64,000 nt of DNA, taken from NCBI RefSeq assembly GCF_000826545.1, contig NZ_CDME01000002.1, positions 1,745,187-1,809,186 on the forward strand, in the 5' to 3' direction. Below are positions 58,264-64,000 of the stretch, in pieces (position 1 is the first letter of the stretch; every line of letters starts with the position of its first letter). The stretch is from Kibdelosporangium sp. MJ126-NF4 (lineage in GTDB: Bacteria; Actinomycetota; Actinomycetes; Mycobacteriales; Pseudonocardiaceae). The position numbers were made by a program, and so were the translations under genes. The notes beneath the pieces are model-generated. The model saw only the letters and a program-made list of their open reading frames with translations. It searched no databases and was not told where the DNA came from.

Positions 58264-60501
58264 GTGACATCCGAACGGACATCCGCACTCCTCGCCGGCC
58301 AGCAGATCGAACTGGCGATCAGCGGGATGACATGCGCCTCATGCGCCAACCGCATCGAACGCAAGCTGAACAAACTCGACGGCGTGACCGCGACGGTCAA
58401 CTACGCCACGGAGAAGGCCAGAGTCACCTTCCCCGCCGAGGTCGACCCCACCACGCTCGTGCAGACGGTCGAGGCCGCCGGGTACGGCGCCACGCTGCCA
58501 CAGCCGGACAAACCCGAGGCCGCCGAGGACGACGACCCACTGCGGTCGTTGCGGCAGCGGGTGATCGGCTCGGTCGCGCTGTCGGTCCCGGTGATCGCGA
58601 TGGCGATGGTCCCCGCGCTCCAGTTCACGAACTGGCAGTGGATCTCGCTCGCGCTGGCAGGGCCGGTGCTGGTGTGGGCGGCGTGGCCGTTCCACCGTGC
58701 CGCGTGGCAGAACCTGCGGCACGGCGCGGCCACAATGGACACTCTGATCTCGATGGGCACGCTCGCCGCGTTCGCGTGGTCGCTGTACGCGTTGCTGTGG
58801 GGCAGCGCGGGTGTGCCGGGCATGACGCACCCGTTCGAGCTGACCATCCAGCGGATGAGCGGCGACGGCAACATCTACTTCGAGGTCGCCGCGGGCGTGA
58901 CCACGTTCATCCTGGCGGGACGGTACTTCGAGGCGCGGTCCAAGCGCCGTGCCGGTGCCGCGCTGCGGGCGTTGCTCGAACTCGGCGCGAAGGACGTCGC
59001 GGTGCTGCGTGACGGCCGCGAGGTGCGGGTCCCGGTGGACACGCTGGCCGTCGGCGACCGGTTCGTGGTGCGTCCCGGCGAGAAGGTCGCGACCGACGGC
59101 GTGGTCGAGGACGGCAGCTCCGCTGTCGACGCGAGCATGCTGACCGGTGAGTCCGTCCCGGTCGAGGTCGGGCCGGGCGACAAGGTCGTCGGTGCGACGG
59201 TGAACGCGGGCGGACGGCTGGTCGTGCGTGCCACCCGGATCGGGTCGGACACGCAGCTGGCGCAGATGGCCAGGCTGGTGGAGGACGCGCAGACCCGCAA
59301 GGCGGACGTGCAGCGGCTGGCCGACCGGATCTCCGGTGTCTTCGTGCCGATCGTGATCGCGCTCGCCGTCGGCACGCTGGCGTTCTGGCTGGGCGCGGGC
59401 GGTTCGACGGCAGCCGCGTTCACGGCCGCCGTCGCCGTGCTGATCATCGCGTGCCCGTGTGCGCTCGGTCTGGCGACGCCGACGGCGTTGCTGGTCGGCA
59501 CGGGCCGCGGCGCGCAGCTCGGGATCCTGATCAAGGGGCCCGAGGTGCTGGAGTCGACCCGCCGGATCGACACCGTGGTGCTGGACAAGACCGGCACGGT
59601 GACCACCGGTCAGATGTCGCTTGTGGACGTCCACGTGGCCGGTGGTGTCAGCGACGAGGAGGCGCTGCGACTGGCGGGCGCGCTGGAAGGCGCGTCCGAA
59701 CACCCCATCGCACAGGCGATCGCACGGGCGGCGGCCGACAAACTCGGTGAGCTGCCTGCCGTCGAGGACTTCAAGAACATCGAAGGCCTTGGCGTGCAAG
59801 GTGTCGTCGACGGAAAAGCGGTGATCGCCGGACGGACGGCGTTGCTGGCGGACTGGAGCCAGCACCTGCCGGAGAGCCTCGCCGAGGCCAAAGCCGCGGC
59901 GGAGCGGGACGGCAGGACAGCAGTGGCGGTCGGCTGGGACGGCGCGGCGAAGGCCGTGCTCGTCGTCGCCGACACCGTCAAGCCGACATCCGCCGAGGCG
60001 GTCCGCAAGCTTCGGGCGCTCGGCCTCAAACCGGTGCTGCTCACCGGCGACAACTCGGCGGTGGCCAAGGCGATCGCCGCCGAGGTCGGTATCGACGAGG
60101 TGATCGCCGAGGTGTTGCCGAAGGACAAGGTCGACGTGGTCAGCGGGCTGCAGGCGGACGGCCGGGTGGTGGCGATGGTCGGCGACGGTGTCAACGACGC
60201 GGCCGCGCTGGCCCAGGCCGACCTCGGTCTGGCGATGGGCACCGGCACCGACGTGGCGATCGAGGCCAGCGACCTGACGCTGGTGCGCGGCGACCTGCTC
60301 GCTGCTGTGGACGCGATCCGGCTGGCCAGGCGGACGCTCGGCACCATCAAGGGCAACCTGTTCTGGGCGTTCGCGTACAACATCGCGGCGCTGCCGCTGG
60401 CGATGGCCGGTCTGCTCAACCCGATGATCGCGGGCGCGGCGATGGCGTTCAGTTCGGTGTTCGTGGTCAGCAACAGCCTGCGGCTGCGTGGTTTCCGCTG
60501 A
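58264..60501 (+). CDS. copA: Copper-translocating P1B-type ATPase
   Basis: A 745-residue heavy-metal pump. One N-terminal metal-binding domain carries [10 protein letters not shown] (Cys24, Cys27). The membrane site is CPC in [14 protein letters not shown], the phosphorylated Asp is in DKTGTVTTG, the HP motif is SEHPIAQA and the hinge is [19 protein letters not shown] together with the CASC domain indicates Cu(I) export. GAAGGAGAG precedes the GTG start. It follows the His-rich protein gene and precedes csoR, whose operator starts 15 bp after its stop. Confidence 0.95.
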   Translation: MTSERTSALLAGQQIELAISGMTCASCANRIERKLNKLDGVTATVNYATEKARVTFPAEVDPTTLVQTVEAAGYGATLPQPDKPEAAEDDDPLRSLRQRVIGSVALSVPVIAMAMVPALQFTNWQWISLALAGPVLVWAAWPFHRAAWQNLRHGAATMDTLISMGTLAAFAWSLYALLWGSAGVPGMTHPFELTIQRMSGDGNIYFEVAAGVTTFILAGRYFEARSKRRAGAALRALLELGAKDVAVLRDGREVRVPVDTLAVGDRFVVRPGEKVATDGVVEDGSSAVDASMLTGESVPVEVGPGDKVVGATVNAGGRLVVRATRIGSDTQLAQMARLVEDAQTRKADVQRLADRISGVFVPIVIALAVGTLAFWLGAGGSTAAAFTAAVAVLIIACPCALGLATPTALLVGTGRGAQLGILIKGPEVLESTRRIDTVVLDKTGTVTTGQMSLVDVHVAGGVSDEEALRLAGALEGASEHPIAQAIARAAADKLGELPAVEDFKNIEGLGVQGVVDGKAVIAGRTALLADWSQHLPESLAEAKAAAERDGRTAVAVGWDGAAKAVLVVADTVKPTSAEAVRKLRALGLKPVLLTGDNSAVAKAIAAEVGIDEVIAEVLPKDKVDVVSGLQADGRVVAMVGDGVNDAAALAQADLGLAMGTGTDVAIEASDLTLVRGDLLAAVDAIRLARRTLGTIKGNLFWAFAYNIAALPLAMAGLLNPMIAGAAMAFSSVFVVSNSLRLRGFR

Positions 60502-60516
60502 TCAGAGCAGCCCGGG

Positions 60517-60533
60517 GTACCGGTAAGGGGTAC
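60517..60533. promoter_or_regulatory. CsoR-like copper operator 3 upstream of csoR
   Basis: GTACC-N7-GGTAC within GGGGTACCGGTAAGGGGTAC, overlapping a -10-like TACACT (60531-60536). It matches operator 2 closely in sequence and in its position over the -10, implying autoregulation of csoR. Confidence 0.75.
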
Positions 60534-60568
60534 ACTGGCAGTCCGGTGGAACGAGGGAGAGTAGGACA

Positions 60569-60850
60569 ATGCGGGGATACACCGGAGACAAGGACGCGTT
60601 CCTGAAACGCCTGCGGCGAGTCGAGGGCCAGATCCGCGGCCTGCAGCGGATGGTCGAGAACGACGAGTACTGCATCGACGTGCTGACCCAGATCTCCGCC
60701 GCGACCAAGGCGCTGCAGGCGGTGTCGCTGGGTCTGATGGACGAGCACCTCAAGCACTGCGTGGCCGAGGCGATCGCGCAGGGCGGCGAGGCGGCGGACG
60801 CCAAGGTCCGTGAGGCGAGCGAGGCCATCGCCCGCCTCGTACGTTCCTGA
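60569..60850 (+). CDS. csoR: Copper-sensing repressor CsoR
   Basis: A 93-residue all-helical DUF156 repressor. The Cu(I) ligands Cys35, His60 and Cys64 fall almost exactly at the M. tuberculosis CsoR positions (36, 61, 65). The first helix FLKRLRRVEGQIRGLQRMVE carries the DNA-binding arginines and the second-shell Glu. It releases DNA when Cu(I) binds. Three candidate sites lie in this locus: two before the His-rich protein gene and one before csoR. Confidence 0.95.
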   Translation: MRGYTGDKDAFLKRLRRVEGQIRGLQRMVENDEYCIDVLTQISAATKALQAVSLGLMDEHLKHCVAEAIAQGGEAADAKVREASEAIARLVRS

Positions 60851-60864
60851 CACTCTCCCGGTAG

Positions 60865-60895
60865 GAGGCGCGGCCACGTCCGGTGGTCGCGCCTC
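60865..60895. terminator. Bidirectional terminator after csoR
   Basis: 13-bp stem with one G-U pair (GAGGCGCGGCCAC / GTGGTCGCGCCTC) and a 5-nt loop, then CTTGCTGTTT on the plus strand. It lies between the convergent csoR and OB-fold genes. Confidence 0.75.
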
Positions 60896-60911
60896 TTGCT
60901 GTTTCCCAGGA

Positions 60912-61565
60912 TCAGTGGATGTCGCGTGGTGAGCGCGGCAGCACCTCATAGCTGGTGTCGAACTGTCCGCTCAACCCGGTCACCCGGACGACCTGGCCGA
61001 GTTCGAGCGGGGCGACGTCGATCCCGGTCTGGGTGTTGACGAAGATCTGGATCTCCCCGGAGCCGTCGCTGATCCAGAACTTGTGGCCGTAGGGCAGATC
61101 GCTGATCGGTGCCCGCGTGATCCGCCCCGCCACCCGCACGAGCAGTCCCTCGGTCGCCTCGCCGACCCGCCCGGTCGCCACCCACCGCGGGTGCACTCGC
61201 GGCCCGGCGCGGCCGAAGTCGACAGTGGACGGAACCAGGACCAGGAAACCGAAGCTGTCCTTCAGCGTGCCGGTGACCTTGGCGCGCCTGCCCGGAACGG
61301 CGTTCAGGTTGTCCGGTGTGCTCACATAAATGCCCGCGCTGGAGTCCTGCAGACCGAATCCCTTGTCGAAGAAGCTGGACTCGAACACACCGGACGGTGT
61401 GGTCACCGTGCCACTGACGGTGACGACCGTGCCCAGCGGCTTGGTCCGTGCTGTACCAATGGAAACGGTAGCAATGGAAACCGTGTCATTACCGGTGGCG
61501 ACTGCGGGCGGCGTGACCAACGTGAACGTCAGCAGTCCGGCGAACAGCAGCGTGCGTAAGGCCAT
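60912..61565 (-). CDS. Secreted OB-fold protein
   Basis: A 217-residue exported protein. A signal peptide (ALRTLLFAGLLTFTLVTPPA, cut near AVAT) is followed by two OB-fold-like repeats: VTVSGTVTTPSGVFESSFFD with YVSTPDNLNAVPGRRAKVTG, and VRVAGRITRAPISDLPYGHK with GSGEIQIFVNTQTGIDVAPL. The pattern (V-V-V-x-G-x-V, then G-I-Y-V) is that of domains attached to extracellular nucleases, but no nuclease domain is present. It may bind nucleic acid or sugar outside the cell. No partner gene is adjacent. Confidence 0.72.
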   Translation of the reverse strand: MALRTLLFAGLLTFTLVTPPAVATGNDTVSIATVSIGTARTKPLGTVVTVSGTVTTPSGVFESSFFDKGFGLQDSSAGIYVSTPDNLNAVPGRRAKVTGTLKDSFGFLVLVPSTVDFGRAGPRVHPRWVATGRVGEATEGLLVRVAGRITRAPISDLPYGHKFWISDGSGEIQIFVNTQTGIDVAPLELGQVVRVTGLSGQFDTSYEVLPRSPRDIH

Positions 61566-61617
61566 GGCCCACCCTATTCAGGCCAGGGCGTCCCGGTCTT
61601 GCTGCATACGGGTCCTG

Positions 61618-62016
61618 CTATCCCAGGATCTCCAGATAGTGCGGGTTGTACATGACGCCAAGGATGTTGCCGAACGGGTCGACCACGGACGCGGGCACGA
61701 ATCCCGCGCCACGGTCGGTCGGCGGCCTGTGTTGCTTGGCGCCGAGTCCGATGAGCCGGTCGAAGGCGGCCTGCACGTCGTCCACGTGCCAGTAGAGGGT
61801 CACGCCGCCCGGCTTGTCCCTGTCGTCCACCGCGTACCTGGCGTCCATGATGCCCAGTTCGTGCTGGTAGTCGCCGATGCGGAACTCGACGTACGCGGGG
61901 GCGCCGTCCACATCGCGGGCGAAGTACGGCTCGATCCCGAGCACTTCGGTGTACCAAGCCACTGCGGCCAGGACGTCGGTGGCGGTGAGTACGACTGTGG
62001 CCATTCCTCGCAACAT
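61618..62016 (-). CDS. VOC-family protein (glyoxalase/bleomycin-resistance type)
   Basis: A 132-residue single-chain VOC protein, expected to act as a dimer. It has the two beta-alpha-beta-beta-beta units: VLTATDVLAAVAWYTEVLGI and VTLYWHVDDVQAAFDRLIGL, ending VVDPFGNILGVMYNP. One Glu and one His are in position for metal binding (YVEFRIGDYQHEL), but the set is incomplete, so it may bind a ligand rather than catalyse. GGGAGAG lies before ATG 62016. Confidence 0.85.
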   Translation of the reverse strand: MLRGMATVVLTATDVLAAVAWYTEVLGIEPYFARDVDGAPAYVEFRIGDYQHELGIMDARYAVDDRDKPGGVTLYWHVDDVQAAFDRLIGLGAKQHRPPTDRGAGFVPASVVDPFGNILGVMYNPHYLEILG

Positions 62017-62088
62017 TGCTCTCTCCCTGTTCCCGATGAGCTGATGTCCACCATGCTCCCGGGTAAAGTGCTCACCGAGTGAGCACTT

Positions 62089-62709
62089 TCAGGACAGCGT
62101 CCGAAACTCTCCGGGAAAACCGGTCCACCGCAGCTCAGCGGGCAGGTGGCCCATGTCGTTGAACACCAGGAGCGACGACGCGCGATCCGGGGCGTAGCGG
62201 ATGACGCTCAGCGCCGCGTTGGCGTGGTTGAGGGCGAGCCAGCGCCACTTCGGCGCCTCGTGCGCCTGGTTGACCAGCCACCCGGCCAGGTAGTTGTGGG
62301 TGACGAGCAGTTCGTAGCGGTCCCGGTCGTCCTCAGTGGGGCCGGTGAAGCGCGTGACCGCCTCCCTGAGCAGTTTCGCGCCGCGCTGGCGTTCCAGGAT
62401 CGTGAACTCGCTGAGGAAGCTCAGCAGCACGTCCGCCGAGTCCGCCGGGAGTTCCGCGCGGTCCGGGGTGTACGGCAGGTAGTCGCCCGCCGCCTCCAGC
62501 GCCTGCACGGGCACGTCGCCGAGGTGCTCGGCCACCAGCTTCGCCGTCTGCTCCGCCCTGGCCAGCGGGCCGTGGTAGACGGCGTCGAACGGCACCTGTT
62601 TCAGTCGGTGACCGAGCAGCACGGCCTGGCGACTGCCCGCCTCCGTCAGCGCCGACTCGTCCGGCAGCGCCTCCGCGTGCCTCGTCAGAAACAGGTAGCG
62701 GCTGCCCAT
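62089..62709 (-). CDS. Histidine phosphatase-family protein
   Basis: A 206-residue member of the phosphoglycerate-mutase-like superfamily. The phospho-acceptor motif is LTRHAEA (His about 10), a second conserved Arg follows in YHGPLARAEQTA, and the late VTHNYLAGW supplies the second catalytic His. GGGAGGACACC precedes ATG 62709; the open frame upstream to 62940 is not coding-like. The substrate is unknown. It sits between the VOC gene and the large regulator. Confidence 0.88.
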   Translation of the reverse strand: MGSRYLFLTRHAEALPDESALTEAGSRQAVLLGHRLKQVPFDAVYHGPLARAEQTAKLVAEHLGDVPVQALEAAGDYLPYTPDRAELPADSADVLLSFLSEFTILERQRGAKLLREAVTRFTGPTEDDRDRYELLVTHNYLAGWLVNQAHEAPKWRWLALNHANAALSVIRYAPDRASSLLVFNDMGHLPAELRWTGFPGEFRTLS

Positions 62710-62797
62710 GGTGTCCTCCCAGTTCGTGGCACTCCCTGACTGGTGGACGTGTCGCCTGCGAATCGGTTGCGCAGTGATCTTGACGGGGGATCTTGCA

Positions 62798-64000
62798 CTA
62801 CACAGGCGTGGCGGTGGGACGGTAAGAGCACTGGTAGCCGGTGGTGACGGTACTGCGCAACGCCATCGCCGCCGCGGGTTCCCGCGCCTCGACGGCGTCG
62901 ATCGCGCGGGTGATGGCCTTCCGCACGGCGATCCGGGCACGTTCGGCCGACCCGGTGAACGCGCGTGATCGGCCCGCGCGGCCGGTACTGCGTTCGATCT
63001 CCGCGGTCAGCGCGTCCAGTTCGACCTCAAGACGGGCGACTCGCGCGTGATCGGCGTTGTCCCGCGCCTCGGTGATCTCCGCGACGAGCACGTGCGCCCG
63101 TGCCGTGTAGGCGGCGCGGGCGGTGTCGTCGATCAGCGGCTGGTTCGCCGAGTCCGGGCCGCCGGAGACCAGGTCGAGCGCGGAGATCTCGGTGCCGGGA
63201 TTGGCGACCAGCCTGGCGAGGTACCGAACACCGACCAGGTCGTCCACTGTGGTCTCCCGGTCGCCGTACCCGACGACCCAGTGGTTGTCCCGGTGTCCCA
63301 GGGAGATCGTCTGCGGTTTCAGGCAGCGGCCCATCCGGTTGGTCATGCCCATCGCGTTCGCCTCGGCGATCGCGCTGTCGAGCAACTCGTTGGCACGCGG
63401 CCGGTCCCCGTGGTTGTTGCGGCGCAGCAGCGCCTCGGCGAGGTCGGCCCGCGCGTACGCGGTCAGCGGCCGGTGTCCCAGCCGGACGTTGGCGGTGACC
63501 GCTCGTGTCAGATGGTCGATGGCCGTGTCCATGTCGCCGAACGTCAACGCGGCCATCCCCAGCGGAAGCTCGGTCGAGCCAAGGCACGTGACGCCGACCG
63601 ACGGCACCATCGGCAGGTGCGCGTACGGCAGCAGCAGGTCGTAGGCCTGCCGGGCCACGGTTTCCTCCTGCAGCAGCGCGGCGGCGTGCACGACGGCGAA
63701 CATGAAAGCCAGCCACGTACTGATGTACGGGATGTTCTCCAGCCCGATCGAGGTGATCCTCTGCAGCGCCGACCGGGCCCGGTCGTGCGCGCCCGCCTCG
63801 GCCGCCAGCAGCGCGCTCGTGGCGTTGAACGTGAAGTTGAGGTCCGGCATGGTCGGCGAGTTCGCCATCTGCTCGGCCAGATCGGCCAGTTCGCTGCCCC
63901 GTCCCTGCAGCCACCGGATCGAGAACAGCTGGGCGTGGTAGTAGGCGAGCGCGTCGGCGTCACCGAGCTCGGCACCGCGTTGATAGCAGACCGCTGCCTG
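62798..64000 (-). CDS. C-terminal part of a large TPR-type regulator, 5'-truncated
   Basis: An open frame of 401 codons that reaches the right edge of the window, so the start and N-terminus are missing. The visible part is helical with TPR-like units (ALAYYHAQLFSIRWLQGRG; DLNFTFNATSALLAAEAGAH; DLAEALLRRNNHGDRPRANE). Then comes a segment typical of the C-terminus of actinobacterial AAA/LuxR- or BTAD-type regulators: VDDLVGVRYLARLVANPGTE, ISALDLV. The C-terminal coiled part (ARLEVELDALTAEIER) ends without a helix-turn-helix. The full protein probably has an N-terminal DNA-binding or cyclase module plus an ATPase; this cannot be confirmed here. Confidence 0.72.
   Translation of the reverse strand, partial: QAAVCYQRGAELGDADALAYYHAQLFSIRWLQGRGSELADLAEQMANSPTMPDLNFTFNATSALLAAEAGAHDRARSALQRITSIGLENIPYISTWLAFMFAVVHAAALLQEETVARQAYDLLLPYAHLPMVPSVGVTCLGSTELPLGMAALTFGDMDTAIDHLTRAVTANVRLGHRPLTAYARADLAEALLRRNNHGDRPRANELLDSAIAEANAMGMTNRMGRCLKPQTISLGHRDNHWVVGYGDRETTVDDLVGVRYLARLVANPGTEISALDLVSGGPDSANQPLIDDTARAAYTARAHVLVAEITEARDNADHARVARLEVELDALTAEIERSTGRAGRSRAFTGSAERARIAVRKAITRAIDAVEAREPAAAMALRSTVTTGYQCSYRPTATPV

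Noticed and set aside
1..64000. tRNA, rRNA or CRISPR loci
   Set aside because: No cloverleaf with the conserved TTCGA-type arm, no rRNA core sequence and no regularly spaced direct repeats were noticed on reading.

Overview
The window is high-GC DNA with dense, mostly translationally coupled genes, frequent GTG starts, many MarR/LacI/GlxA/MocR-type regulators, and leaderless-looking promoters (a TANNNT hexamer 6-7 nt before the start codon). This points to a filamentous or nocardioform actinomycete, most likely of the Pseudonocardiales. I cannot name a genus from the sequence alone. No rRNA, tRNA or CRISPR array was seen.

Layout. 1-2.2 kb: two fatty-acid desaturases and a small hypothetical gene. 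1.7-3.9 kb: a MarR regulator divergent from a ring-cleaving dioxygenase/esterase pair of the quinone-detoxification (Mhq) type, with a palindromic operator over the promoter. 3.9-7.7 kb: a PPOX flavoprotein, a secreted neutral ceramidase and a membrane protein. 7.7-12.9 kb: a MacB/FtsX-type ABC exporter divergent from a NarL-type two-component system. 13.4-17.3 kb: a secreted protein, a lipoprotein and a MocR/YczE pair. 17.4-23.9 kb: an orphan solute-binding lipoprotein, an FAD oxidoreductase, and a LacI-controlled sugar ABC importer without its own ATPase. 23.9-28.4 kb: small membrane proteins, a SnoaL-like protein, a YchJ-like protein, a GIDE-domain protein, an LRV-repeat protein and an ADP-ribosylglycohydrolase.

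The accessory zone runs from 28.4 to 31.6 kb. A DUF222/HNH endonuclease gene (13E12-type) sits between inverted repeats of about 180 bp. One repeat is interrupted by a complete 1,502-bp IS4-family element with 20-bp terminal inverted repeats and a 10-bp target duplication. A third, empty copy of the same repeat lies at 47.8-48.0 kb. A second mobile element (52.2-53.65 kb) is a TnpB-only IS200/IS605-type unit with an intact RuvC triad and a likely guide-RNA right end.

31.7-39.3 kb carries a PH-domain protein, a luciferase-like oxidoreductase, an MFS exporter, an OafA-type acyltransferase, an orphan intrinsic terminator, and a three-gene cassette (HTH regulator, IrrE-like metallopeptidase, MAB_1171c-type membrane protein). 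39.4-44.6 kb is the most striking locus: five overlapping genes encoding OleA-like, glycosyltransferase-2, P450, OleC-like and OleD-like proteins. This looks like a beta-lactone or long-chain lipid pathway without OleB. 44.6-57.2 kb has a STAS protein, a CGNR protein, a methyltransferase, two GlxA regulators, a cupin, an AI-2E-type permease, a beta-lactamase-like protein, an AraC regulator, DUF2277, an acyl-CoA oxidase-like protein and a DJ-1 protein. 57.2-60.9 kb is a copper regulon (His-rich exported protein, CopA, CsoR) with three CsoR-like operators. The right edge has an OB-fold secreted protein, a VOC protein, a histidine phosphatase and the C-terminal part of a large regulator that runs out of the window.
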